From an uncultured Coriobacteriaceae bacterium (GTDB lineage Bacteria; Actinomycetota; Coriobacteriia; Coriobacteriales; Atopobiaceae), in contig CADBJR010000019.1 of the NCBI GenBank assembly GCA_902795065.1, positions 1 to 52,235 of the forward strand: a DNA stretch of 52,235 bases, read 5' to 3'. Positions 23,086 through 31,818 of this stretch are shown here, piece after piece. Numbering within the stretch: position 1 is the first letter of the stretch; every line of letters begins with the position of its first letter. A program made the position numbers and the translations under genes. A model generated the notes under the pieces. The model did not search any database. It was not told the DNA's origin and saw nothing but the letters and a program-made list of their open reading frames with translations.

Positions 23086-26034
23086 ATGGATGAAAACGGT
23101 GCAACGGGGATGGCTCTTGATGATGAGTTGCTAGACGCTGCCCGGACAGCGCTTATCGACAGCACGTTCCCCTCGAGGCCGGATCTTAGGCCTAAGCTGC
23201 TTTCGAATGATATTCATCGTGGGCGGAAGGTCGTCTCGTCGATCAATTCCGAGCTATCGAAATGCTCTTCGTTCGATTTCTCAGTTGCATTCATCACACA
23301 GGGTGGAATTGAGCCGCTTCTTCAAACGCTTCGAGAATTGGAGAAAAAGGGAGTGCCCGGAAGGGTTATCACAACCGACTACCTTGCCTTCAGCGAACCG
23401 AACGCTCTAGAAAAGCTCGATAGCCTCAAGAACATCGAAGTCAGGATGTATCGGACTATCAATTCTCCCAATCAATTCGGTTTCCATACCAAGGGCTATC
23501 TGTTCGCCTATCCCAACGGATTGAAGAAAGCGCTGGTGGGAAGCTCGAACATGACCCAGTCTGCCCTCTCGGTCAATCGAGAATGGAATCTTGAACTTAG
23601 TTCCTTGGGCCAAGGAAGTCTTGTTCAAGACATCCAAACAGAGTTCGAGGATCTTTGGGAGAAATCGGTCCCTCTCTCAGAGATCATCGATCTCTATCGG
23701 ACCATTCATGACGAGAAGAAGCAGATCGTCCGTCAGGAGACCATTGTCAGCATCGATCAGATCAAGCTTGAGCCCAATTCGATGCAGCTCGGTTTTATCG
23801 CCTCCCTTGACGATCTGATTGCGCGTGGAGCTTCGCGTGCGCTGCTTATCTCCGCAACGGGAACGGGGAAGACCTACGCCTCTGCATTTGCCATGCGCCA
23901 TCTTGATCCGAAGCGCGTCCTGTTCCTGGCACATCGCGAACAGGTTCTCAAACAGGCGAAGAAAAGCTATGCCAAGGTCTTGGGCCATACGAAGACCTAT
24001 GGCTTGCTCTCGGGCAATTCTCACGATTTCGACAGCGATTATCTCTTTGCAACCATGCAGACAATGTCGCAGGACTCCTGGCTGAAGCAGTTCAAACCTT
24101 GGGATTTCGACGTGATCATCGTTGATGAGGTTCATCGCGCAGGGTCTGCAAGCTATCAGAAGATCATCGACTATTTCAAACCGCGTTTGTATCTTGGCAT
24201 GACCGCGACTCCTGAAAGACCGGACTCATTCGATATCTACGGTCTGTTTGACAACGAGATTGCCTATGAGATCCGTTTGCAAGATGCACTCGAGAACAAC
24301 CTGCTTTGTCCGTTCCACTATTTCGGTATTACGGATCTTGAGGTTGACGGAAAGCCTGTTGATGATCTGACTGAAGTTGGAAAGCTTGTCTCGGATGAAC
24401 GTGTTGACTACATCATCGAGCAGGCAGAGTACTACGACTATAGCGGCGAGCGGGTAAAAGGACTTGTATTCTGCAAATCCCTAGAAGAAGCAGTTGCCCT
24501 TTCAAACAAGTTCAATGAGAGGGGCTACAAAACAAAGGCCCTTTCAGGAGATACTCCTCAAGAAGAACGAGAGGACGCCATTGAGCGTTTGACAAGCGAT
24601 TCTATTCCCGAGGATCTGCAGCTTGACTACCTGTTCACCGTGGACATCTTCAATGAGGGAGTTGATATTCCGCAGGTTAATCAGGTCCTCATGCTGCGTC
24701 CAACCAAGTCGCCAATTGTGTTTGTCCAGCAACTTGGCAGAGGTCTCCGACAGTCCGACAACAAGGAATTCGTTGTCGTTCTCGACTTCATCGGGAACTA
24801 CACGAACAACTACCTCATTCCTATCGCCCTGTCTGGTGATCGGACCTACAACAAGGATTCGATCCGTAAGTACGTGATGGAAGGCGATAGGGTTATCCCA
24901 GGCTCGTCCAGCATCCATTTCGACGAGATCTCCCGTGAACGCATCTTCGAATCGATTGACCAATCGAAGACGAGCCTTGCATTCTTCAGGCAGAAGTACA
25001 ACGACCTGAAACATAAGCTTGGTCGCATTCCCTTCATGCTTGATTTCCAGAAGTATGGCGAAGTCGATCCGATTCTTTTCGTCAACCAGTACAAATCGTA
25101 CTATCGCTTCCTGGTGAAGGTTGAGCCTGAGTACAGGCATGTTTTGACCGAAGACGAACAGCTTACACTCGAGTATGTTTCTCGTTACTTTGGAAACGGC
25201 ATGAGGCCTCACGAGATCCTCGTGATGCAGAAGCTGCTCAGAGATGAGCCGGTTTCACGTGATGATCTCCAGCTGATGCTCAAAGAACAGGGATTCGGTC
25301 AGCTCGATGAACGTGCATTTCTCTCCACGACTCTCGTCCTCGACAAGTCGTTCATGAACCAGCCTCCGGACAGACGAAGCTACGAAAAAGTCAGTCTGAT
25401 TGAAACTGACGGCGATACCATCACTTGTAGCTCTGGCCTTCATGAAATGCTCGAGCACGCCCTGTTCAAAGCGGCGATGCTTGACATTCTTGACTGTGGA
25501 CTGATGCGATATCGCGAAAAGTACGCAGTTTCCGACCATGGTTTGACGCTGTACGAGAAGTACACGCGAAAAGACGTTTTACGACTGCTCAATTGGGAGC
25601 TTGACGAGAGCATGGCGGTCATGGGCTATCGTGTTAAGCACAATACATGCCCCATTTTTGTCACGTATAACAAGTCCGACGAAATCGCTCGCTCGACTCA
25701 ATATGCAGACGAGTTCGTCTCACCTCGTGTGTTCAGCTGGATGACACGTTCTAACAGGTCGCTCTTTTCTCCTGAGGTCCGCATGATCATCGATGGCCCG
25801 TCATTTGATCTGGACATCAGGCTATTCATCAAGAAAAGCGATAACGAGGGCAGCGATTTCTACTATCTTGGGCGGGTAAAGCCTTTTGAGTGGAAAGAGA
25901 TGAAGCAGGAGAACGATGCGGGGGAGCTGCTCGATATCGTGAACTTCAAGTTCGAGCTTGAGCATACCGTCCCCGATGATCTGTATGAGTACTTCGGAGG
26001 TCCGGATCTAGCGGGAGAGATTCTTTCTGCGTAG
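23086..26034 (+). CDS. PLD-like nuclease / DEAD-box helicase / DUF3427 protein
   Basis: A 982-residue three-part protein. Residues about 55-205 are a phospholipase-D-type nuclease domain with HTKGYLF and GSSNMTQSAL, giving the H-K and S-N pair of one HKD-like half-site. The superfamily 2 helicase runs about 235-640: Walker A ATGTGKT near 257, DEVH near 346, GMTATPERPD and QQLGRGLRQS near 550. The C-terminal 300 residues match DUF3427, ending in ELEHTVPDDLYEYFGG. Codon use is clearly AT-richer than in neighbours (GAA, AAG, TTC with many A/T-ending codons), which points to recent transfer. Such proteins are found in defence islands; the mechanism is not established here. Confidence 0.85.
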   Translation: MDENGATGMALDDELLDAARTALIDSTFPSRPDLRPKLLSNDIHRGRKVVSSINSELSKCSSFDFSVAFITQGGIEPLLQTLRELEKKGVPGRVITTDYLAFSEPNALEKLDSLKNIEVRMYRTINSPNQFGFHTKGYLFAYPNGLKKALVGSSNMTQSALSVNREWNLELSSLGQGSLVQDIQTEFEDLWEKSVPLSEIIDLYRTIHDEKKQIVRQETIVSIDQIKLEPNSMQLGFIASLDDLIARGASRALLISATGTGKTYASAFAMRHLDPKRVLFLAHREQVLKQAKKSYAKVLGHTKTYGLLSGNSHDFDSDYLFATMQTMSQDSWLKQFKPWDFDVIIVDEVHRAGSASYQKIIDYFKPRLYLGMTATPERPDSFDIYGLFDNEIAYEIRLQDALENNLLCPFHYFGITDLEVDGKPVDDLTEVGKLVSDERVDYIIEQAEYYDYSGERVKGLVFCKSLEEAVALSNKFNERGYKTKALSGDTPQEEREDAIERLTSDSIPEDLQLDYLFTVDIFNEGVDIPQVNQVLMLRPTKSPIVFVQQLGRGLRQSDNKEFVVVLDFIGNYTNNYLIPIALSGDRTYNKDSIRKYVMEGDRVIPGSSSIHFDEISRERIFESIDQSKTSLAFFRQKYNDLKHKLGRIPFMLDFQKYGEVDPILFVNQYKSYYRFLVKVEPEYRHVLTEDEQLTLEYVSRYFGNGMRPHEILVMQKLLRDEPVSRDDLQLMLKEQGFGQLDERAFLSTTLVLDKSFMNQPPDRRSYEKVSLIETDGDTITCSSGLHEMLEHALFKAAMLDILDCGLMRYREKYAVSDHGLTLYEKYTRKDVLRLLNWELDESMAVMGYRVKHNTCPIFVTYNKSDEIARSTQYADEFVSPRVFSWMTRSNRSLFSPEVRMIIDGPSFDLDIRLFIKKSDNEGSDFYYLGRVKPFEWKEMKQENDAGELLDIVNFKFELEHTVPDDLYEYFGGPDLAGEILSA

Positions 26035-26037
26035 TGG

Positions 26038-27081
26038 CTACGCACTCTCTAGCTGCAGGAATTTGTCGAAATGCACCTGCAGATAATCTGCGTATGGGCG
26101 CTCAGATTCCAGTGCGGTGTCTCTCAGCTTTCTGCCCTTGAGCTCCGAATACTCAGTGTCCTTGAGCTGCGTTCCCGTTATGATGCGCATGTCCTCAGGA
26201 TCTACGCTCAGCAATGAGTTGTCGAACAGCAGGTGGATGTCCGCACGGAGCATGAGGCCGTTGTTAACGACGTTCGTCCTGTAGCCGCGATAGTCCATGA
26301 TGTGAGCTGCTTGCAGGGTCTTGTCGACGGAGCAACCGGTCATTGCACAACGTCCCTGATAAGCGCGCATGAGAGTCTCTCTGAATTGGCGCTGCCCTTC
26401 GCGCGTCTTCCGTTCCACCGTCACGAGCTTGCGAAGATCCTCCGCCAGCTCTTCGGGAGAGGGGAGGAACAGCGGAACAGAGGAGTGTTCAGGCGAGAGC
26501 GCTCTTCCAGGGTTCTCGTTGAGCGACATCACCGGGCCGTGCAGCGTGAAGGTGTCGGTGAGGGGGTCGTACGCCTCGACGAAGGCAAGCGCTCGGTAGT
26601 AGTCGCTGCTTCCAGGTCCTTCTTGGATGTACACACCGACTGGAAGCCCGCAGTACATGCAATTCATAAGGCCGTCGTTCCACTTTGCGAACGTCTCGTT
26701 GCCTTTGTTGTTGCGGTGCGCTGAGTAGTACAGCAGCCATGATCCGTCGGGGAGAGGCCTGCGTGGCTGATCGTTGGAGTAGATGCTCTTCCTGTTGACG
26801 CGGATCGAGAGTGCGAAGTCTTGGTTAGCTGGAACATGGATGCCACGCTGAGCAGAGGTCTTGAAGCCTTCGGAGGTTCCTTCGAGGTGCTGGCCGAGTA
26901 GCGTTTTACCAACGGTGCCTGAGTTATCGATGAACCACTCATACGTTACCTTATAGTCGTTTCGCACGCTCTCAGGCAGAATGGCGAGCGCTTGTCCGAA
27001 CGTGAGGTTGAGGAAGCGGATGCGCGATTCCGCGCCGAACCCGTCAGGTGCGTAGGCGATTGCGCTGTGCATGGTGGCCAT
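26038..27081 (-). CDS. HNH endonuclease with N-terminal recognition-like domain
   Basis: A 347-residue predicted nuclease. The C terminus is an HNH_2-type domain: YQGRCAMTGC, LQAAHIMDYRG, NGLMLRADIHLLFD and a conserved LLSVDPEDMRI end. The N-terminal 200 residues contain QRGIHVPANQDFALSIRVNR and DGSWLLYYSAH, a layout seen in modification-dependent restriction proteins that join a DNA-reading domain to HNH. The start at 27081 is chosen because TTGGAG lies 6 bases before it; an in-frame start 69 bases upstream has no site. It is convergent with the helicase gene, 3 bases apart. Restriction of modified or foreign DNA is the likely role, by analogy only. Confidence 0.78.
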   Translation of the reverse strand: MATMHSAIAYAPDGFGAESRIRFLNLTFGQALAILPESVRNDYKVTYEWFIDNSGTVGKTLLGQHLEGTSEGFKTSAQRGIHVPANQDFALSIRVNRKSIYSNDQPRRPLPDGSWLLYYSAHRNNKGNETFAKWNDGLMNCMYCGLPVGVYIQEGPGSSDYYRALAFVEAYDPLTDTFTLHGPVMSLNENPGRALSPEHSSVPLFLPSPEELAEDLRKLVTVERKTREGQRQFRETLMRAYQGRCAMTGCSVDKTLQAAHIMDYRGYRTNVVNNGLMLRADIHLLFDNSLLSVDPEDMRIITGTQLKDTEYSELKGRKLRDTALESERPYADYLQVHFDKFLQLESA

Positions 27082-27200
27082 ATCTGCTCCAAACAACGCT
27101 GTGAGCTGGGATCCTATGGCTATGATCGCGCATTGCGGAGGCGCGGGCAATCGGGTACGGGATTATTGCCAGAGAGAATGTCCCCCGCCGATTGACCTTC

Positions 27201-27228
27201 TTGTCCTCCGTCTAATGCATGCTATACA
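27201..27228 (+). promoter_or_regulatory. Sigma-70-like promoter for the zinc-ribbon gene
   Basis: TTGTCC (27201-27206), a 16-base spacer, then TATACA (27223-27228). It lies 30 bases before the GTG start at 27259. Confidence 0.5.
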
Positions 27229-27258
27229 TGAGTAAATGGCTTTCCGAAAGGGGGCGTC

Positions 27259-27768
27259 GTGGGATACGGCTATCTGTACCGGTGCGCATCATGCGGTTTC
27301 GAGGACGAGGTTCTGGTCGGAGTCGGCTTCGGGCACACCCAGGAGGTTGGGGAGATATACCGGGGCTTCCAGCTTGGCGCGTACGGCCCGAGACTGAGGA
27401 GGGTTTTCAGGAAGTCGAAGCTTGCGGGCGTCAGCGCCAACCACGACATCTTCGTGTGCGAGAGCTGCGGCCATTGGAGCACGTTCGTGGACGCCTCTAT
27501 CTGGGAGCCGAATGACCCGGATCAGGCGGTCGCAGAGGCTGCGCAGAACAATAACCCGTATTGGGAGTGGGACAATCACCCGGCGTTCATCGACACCGAG
27601 GCTTGGCATCCTGCATGCGCGTACGAGCCCAAATGCCCGAAATGCAGCGACAAGATGCACCATCTGGGGCTGGGCGACCGGTATGAGACGGATTTCGTCC
27701 TGCCATGCCCGGAGTGCGGGGAGAAGAACCGTCTCTCCGATGGGCTGAGCATGATCAACTGGGACTAG
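27259..27768 (+). CDS. Zinc-ribbon protein of unknown function
   Basis: A 169-residue protein with four CxxC knuckles: CASC near 9, CESC near 69, CPKC near 127 and CPEC near 152, enough for two zinc ribbons. Between them is a WEWDNHP acidic-aromatic stretch. No membrane segment. Start is GTG after AAAGGGGG. No family recognised. Zinc-ribbon proteins of this kind often bind nucleic acid or act as adaptors. Confidence 0.6.
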   Translation: MGYGYLYRCASCGFEDEVLVGVGFGHTQEVGEIYRGFQLGAYGPRLRRVFRKSKLAGVSANHDIFVCESCGHWSTFVDASIWEPNDPDQAVAEAAQNNNPYWEWDNHPAFIDTEAWHPACAYEPKCPKCSDKMHHLGLGDRYETDFVLPCPECGEKNRLSDGLSMINWD

Positions 27769-27824
27769 GCTGGGTCGCTGCGGGGCTTTTCTACGGTTGC
27801 AACTTGATGTGAAAGGACAACGTT

Positions 27825-28193
27825 ATGGCTGATGGAACGGTTTTTCTCACTGCACGGCGACTGAACCAGGGGCTTCGGATGGATGGGGATTGGGGCGAAA
27901 CCCGGTTCACCGTTTTCGAGGATGGTACGGTCACCTGCGTCAACCATGCGGGAAGCGAGGATCGGGAGTTCACGCGGTCGCTCAGCGAATCCGACTTCGC
28001 CTTCATCGAGGAGCATATCGACGAGTACATGAAGGCCGAGCCCGTGCTTGCGATCTGCGATGGAACCACATGGGAGTTCAAGTACCGCGACCGTCATTTC
28101 GGCCCCGGCTATGTGTATGGGATCGAACTCGAGGAGATAGCCGATATACTCGATGCGCTCGATCTTCCCGCCGGCGGTACGTGCGATGAGTGA
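27825..28193 (+). CDS. Small acidic protein of unknown function
   Basis: A 122-residue acidic protein with a beta-rich first half (FTVFEDGTVTCVNHAG) and a helical end (IELEEIADILDALD). ATG follows GAAAGGAC with good spacing. It lies 56 bases after the zinc-ribbon gene, same strand. No family recognised; the overall look is of a small cytosolic domain repeated in many accessory regions. Confidence 0.55.
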   Translation: MADGTVFLTARRLNQGLRMDGDWGETRFTVFEDGTVTCVNHAGSEDREFTRSLSESDFAFIEEHIDEYMKAEPVLAICDGTTWEFKYRDRHFGPGYVYGIELEEIADILDALDLPAGGTCDE

Positions 28194-28272
28194 GATGAGG
28201 GTGGACCGCATCTCGCGTACGTGCACCGCGCTGCGCATCCTGTGAGGTAGGGGATACGGGGGTCGTTCCGGC

Positions 28273-28746
28273 TTACCCCTCGAGATGCTGCCCCAGGATC
28301 CGTGCAGCAGATGCGACGAGCTCGGCGCAGGGGCGGCTGCCGTAGTACGACTCCGTGCGCTTCTCCGGCGTCGCCTCGCTGGGACCGGCGTCCAGGCCGA
28401 GAAGCTCGCGGCAGATGATCGAGCCGTTCTCATCCTTGAACGCGCCGGCGAGCGCCTGCGCCTTCTCGTACAGCTCCTTCTTCGCGTCGAACGCTTCGGG
28501 GTCGTTGTAGCCCTCGGCGAGCCCCAGTACGAGCAGCATTCCCGAGACCGCCCCGCACACCTCGCGCATGCGCCCCATGCCGCCGCCGAGTGGCGACGCC
28601 AGCAGCGCTGCCGTCTCGGGGTCGACGCCATGCTCCTCGAACACGTCGTCGAACGCCCGCACAACCGACTGCGCGCAGTTGTATCCCGCCGTGAAGTTCC
28701 GCCGTGCCAGCTCTTCCCGCTCCGCCGCGTCCATGCCGCCTCCCAT
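28273..28746 (-). CDS. C_GCAxxG_C_C-type putative redox-active protein
   Basis: A 157-residue protein of the C_GCAxxG_C_C family. Cysteines fall in NCAQSVV (about 24), the VCGAVSGM motif at about 63-70 (CGAxxG), a later IICREL cysteine and RPCAEL near the end. These fit the family's spacing of metal- or disulphide-competent cysteines; function is unproven. ATG at 28746 has AGGAAG 8 bases upstream; ATG at 28734 with GGGAGG 4 bases away is an alternative start, changing the protein by four residues. Confidence 0.8.
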   Translation of the reverse strand: MGGGMDAAEREELARRNFTAGYNCAQSVVRAFDDVFEEHGVDPETAALLASPLGGGMGRMREVCGAVSGMLLVLGLAEGYNDPEAFDAKKELYEKAQALAGAFKDENGSIICRELLGLDAGPSEATPEKRTESYYGSRPCAELVASAARILGQHLEG

Positions 28747-28902
28747 CCGCCGTGCTTCCTGCTAGAAGCTTAACGCATCCGCCGGCGGCGAGGCCGTGCG
28801 GGCGCATCCTGCAGGTTCGAGGGGTCTACAATAGGCTCAATTGGATTGATCCGTCGTAACAGAGAGATCGACCTCCTGCGCCCCAATCGATTGGAGTTGC
28901 TC

Positions 28903-29971
28903 ATGTACGAGCACATGACGAGGTTCATCGAAGATTTGGACAACGGGCGATTCGACGAGTCCGCGTTCACGCATGCCCTCTACGATCCGCCCGTGTACGA
29001 CAACCGGTACCGCGATACGCTCGATGCGCATGGTCTCGACGGCGCGAAGCCCTGGGGTGCGGATGTGGAGCATCTCGACCTTCCGGCGACGCTCGCGCTG
29101 CTCACCTTCGTCCATCGCGCGGATTACTTCTCGTGGGGCGCGCTGCAGAAAGCCGTGGAGGACGGCTTCCTGCGGCGGATCCTCGTGCGTCTCGCCGAGC
29201 TCGAGGAGGAGATGCGCTCGCACACCATCATCGGCTTCTGGAAGGACGACGAGCCGTACGGGTTCTGCAGCAACTGGTACCCCGCGGGCTTCGAGTTCTT
29301 CGGGACCGAGTTCAAGACCAGCGAGCACTGGATGATGTGGCAGAAGGCGCGCGTGATGGGCGCCTTCGACATGGAGCAGAAGATCCTCGACGCGCCGACC
29401 GCTGGGCAGGAAGATTCCCTACTTCGACGGCGACCTCTGGAACGACGTGAGCGAGCAGCTCGTCTACTACGGCGTCCGCGAGAAGTTCCTGGCGAATCCC
29501 GCGCTCGGGTCGATGCTCATGGCGACCGGTTCCGCGCTGCTCTGCGAAGCAACGCCGCCCGACCTGGTGTGGGGCATCGGTATGGGTGTGGACGACCCCT
29601 CGTTCAACAGCCCCGCCTCGTGGAAGGGGAAGAACCTGCAGGGACGCGTGTGCATGCGCGTGCGCACCGACCTGGGGCTGTGCGGGGGGAAGCTGCCCGC
29701 CCGCGAGGAGATGGTGGAGCGGCTGCTGGATTCGCAGATCGGACGGATGAGCCTGACCGAGCTCTATCGCGTTCCCGTCGCGCGTCGGGCGGTGCAGTGC
29801 TACGCGCAGATTGCGGCGCAGGCAGTTTTCAGCACGACGGTCAGCATCCTGGACGATTTCCTCGAAAAGACCCAGTGGCTGGACGCCAGGATTCAGGACA
29901 TGGCGGCCACCAATCTGGGGCGCGAGCTGCTCGTCCAGCTCGCCTTCCTGCAGCACACGAAGCAGTTGTAG
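28903..29971 (+). pseudogene. Frameshifted DUF6508-NADAR protein
   Basis: Two reading frames together encode one protein of about 355 residues. Frame 1, from ATG 28903 (GGAG 6 bases before), has a DUF6508-like region (ATLALLTFVHRADYFSWGAL) and the start of a NADAR domain (FWKDDEPYGFCSNWYPAGFE, SEHWMMWQKAR). Near 29404-29410 it must shift by +1 to continue as RKIPYFDGDLWND and then VREKFLANPALGSMLMATGS and DLVWGIGMGV, the rest of NADAR, plus about 90 C-terminal residues ending at 29971. NADAR domains act on ADP-ribosylated substrates. The shift is either a real inactivation or a sequencing error; both halves otherwise keep their conserved residues. TACAAT at 28826-28831 is a possible -10. Confidence 0.75.
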
Positions 29972-29979
29972 GAGCGATC

Positions 29980-30408
29980 ATGGCCGATTACCTTGCCCGT
30001 GCGGAGTCGCTTGCGCGCAGGGCCCATGCGGCGCAGGTCGATAAGTCCGGCGCCCCGTATGTCGAGCATCTCGCGTTTGTCGCCGACCATGTGGCGGGCG
30101 ATGATGCCAAGGCTGTCGCGTGGCTGCACGACATCGTCGAGGATACCGAGGTCACGCTCGACGATCTCCGGCGCGAGGGCTTTCCGGAGTATATCGTCGC
30201 TGCGGTCGACGCCCACACGCATCGGGCGGGCGAGGCGTATCTCGACTACGTGCGCCGCGCTGCGGCGAATCCGCTCGCGCGGCAGGTGAAGACCCAGGAT
30301 GTGCTGCACAACATGGATCTCTCGCGCCTTCCCGAGCCTGGTGCGGCGGATGTTGCGCGTCTGCACGGCAAGTACATCCCCGCGTTGCGGATTCTGATAG
30401 GGGAGTAG
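29980..30408 (+). CDS. HD-domain phosphohydrolase, SpoT/MESH1-like
   Basis: A 142-residue single HD domain. His16 (RRAHAAQ), His30 (PYVEHLAFV), the His50-Asp51 pair in AWLHDIVEDTEVT and the final aspartate in LHNMDLSRL match the hydrolase part of RelA/SpoT enzymes, so removal of pyrophosphate from (p)ppGpp or a related nucleotide is likely. No synthetase domain is present. ATG follows AGGAGCG 8 bases after the NADAR gene stop, so the two are probably one transcript. Confidence 0.8.
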   Translation: MADYLARAESLARRAHAAQVDKSGAPYVEHLAFVADHVAGDDAKAVAWLHDIVEDTEVTLDDLRREGFPEYIVAAVDAHTHRAGEAYLDYVRRAAANPLARQVKTQDVLHNMDLSRLPEPGAADVARLHGKYIPALRILIGE

Positions 30409-30437
30409 GGGCGTCTCCAGCTGGTTTTGCGTGCAAT

Positions 30438-30550
30438 GCAAGTTGACTTGGTGGTTTTATTCAATGGGGTGCTGAAGAAAGCCACCAAGTCAACTTGCTT
30501 CATACTGCATTTGCCCAGTTGAAAGCTCGTCAGACACCAAGTCAACTTGC
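30438..30550. repeat. Three copies of a 16-17-base motif, two as an inverted repeat
   Basis: GCAAGTTGACTTGGTGG at 30438-30454 is the exact reverse complement of CCACCAAGTCAACTTGC at 30482-30498 (27-base gap). A third copy, CACCAAGTCAACTTGC, is at 30535-30550 in the second orientation. The region is otherwise gene-free and lies between the HD gene and a convergent minus-strand gene. It may be a protein-binding array, a terminator or a degenerate mobile end. Confidence 0.75.
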
Positions 30551-30580
30551 AACGTCTCAAAAACTCACGAAAGGGGTTCT

Positions 30581-30964
30581 CTACTCGTGGCCGAAGTAGT
30601 CGGCGAGGCCCTTGATACCGACAGCATCCTCGTCGTTTGCGTCGGGGCAGAACGTATCGACGAGGATCTTCTGGATCTGGTCGGTCTTGACGTCTGCGCG
30701 TCCGAGGGCCTTCGCGAGGACGACGATGCCGTCGAGGGTGCCCGGCGTCCTGAGCCTCTCGGTGAGCGGGATCCTTCCGCCTACGACGCTGTCGAGCTCG
30801 TCGTCCGAAAGCGCGAAGCCGGATTCGCTGCCACCCGCGACGAGGCGGTCGCCGATGATCCTGGCGAGCCTGTCGGATGACATGGAGGCCAGCTGGTCGG
30901 GGGGAATGACGAGGCCGGCGGCGATCTTGTCGAGCTGCTCGGGGGTGAGGTCCTTGATTTCCAT
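30581..30964 (-). CDS. Small protein with Gly-Gly leader-like motifs, unknown function
   Basis: A 127-residue acidic protein. It contains two leader-like stretches: LTPEQLDKIAAGL at the start, and ALSDDELDSVVGGRIPLTER in the middle, which resembles the ELxxVxGG end of Nif11-type or bacteriocin leaders. The segment after the Gly-Gly is 65 residues with one cysteine. No maturation enzyme, protease-transporter or immunity gene is adjacent, so a peptide natural product is not claimed. GAAAGGA precedes the ATG. Confidence 0.5.
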   Translation of the reverse strand: MEIKDLTPEQLDKIAAGLVIPPDQLASMSSDRLARIIGDRLVAGGSESGFALSDDELDSVVGGRIPLTERLRTPGTLDGIVVLAKALGRADVKTDQIQKILVDTFCPDANDEDAVGIKGLADYFGHE

Positions 30965-31111
30965 GGTCGGTCCTTTCTCGCGTGTTCATGTCCTGCACCT
31001 ATTATTACGCTCGGGCATCGGGTTCTGTCTCAACTGTTCGAAGAGAATCTCAGCCGGCAGATGGCTACACTTGATTCGGCAAATAAACGACCGTTCTGCG
31101 GAGGAGCGATC

Positions 31112-31731
31112 ATGGCACACGAGAAGAAGGAACGCAAGCTGACGGAAGCCGAGCAGAGGCGCCTCGACCACTTCAACGAGGTTGGCGACGCGCTCGTCGC
31201 GCAGGGCTATACGCGCACCGACCTCCGGATCAACATGGTGACGGCCAACGTGGTCTCCATCGTCGGCGCCGTCGCGCTTCTCGCTCTCTGCATCGTCGCG
31301 TTCTCCTTTATCCACCCCGAGGTCGATCTCGCCTCCGGGTATTCGCTCATCGTGCTTCTGGTTGTCTTCGTTGTGCTGATCGTCGTGCACGAGCTGATCC
31401 ACGGCTTCACGTGGAGCCGCTTCACGAGGACGTCGAGTTCGGCGTCATGTGGAGCGCGCTCGCGCCGTACTGCGCCTGCAACGCGCCGCTGAAGAAGGGC
31501 CCCTACATCCTCGGCGCGTTGATGCCCCTTATCACGTTGGGCATCATCCCCCTGATCGTGGCGTTCTGCATCGGATCGGCGCCGCTCCTGTACATCGGGG
31601 CGCTTATGGTCGTTGGTGCCACGGGCGACATCCTGATCGTCCTGAAGCTCCTCGGCCACAAGTCCACCGCGACCGACGTGCTCCTCTACGACCACCCCAC
31701 CGAGGGCGGCAGCGTCATCTTCGAGCGCTAA
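31112..31731 (+). pseudogene. Frameshifted DUF3267-type membrane metalloprotease
   Basis: Frame 1 from ATG 31112 (GGAGGAGCG upstream) encodes two membrane helices and the zinc motif HELIHGFTWSRF. At about 31421-31428 the frame must slip by -1 to continue as EDVEFGVMWSALAPYCACNA, followed by two more membrane segments (PLITLGIIPLIVAFC, LLYIGALMVVGATG) and the stop at 31731. Joined, the product is about 206 residues, the normal DUF3267 size with HExxH and PYCxC motifs. As sequenced, frame 1 ends at 31492 without the second half. It is the second single-base frameshift within 2 kb. Confidence 0.75.
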
Positions 31732-31818
31732 CGGCTGCGGGCGCAGGGCAGCCTGTCTCCAAAAAGCGCCAAATCGGGAACCGTCCCCCGTTTCTCACTC
31801 GCTCACGCGGAAATTCAT

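Noticed and set aside
28903-29971. DarTG toxin-antitoxin pair
   Set aside because: NADAR is present but no DarT-like ADP-ribosyltransferase gene is adjacent.
30581-30964. Ribosomally made peptide (RiPP or bacteriocin) gene cluster
   Set aside because: Only leader-like motifs are seen; no modifying enzyme, protease-exporter or immunity gene is nearby.
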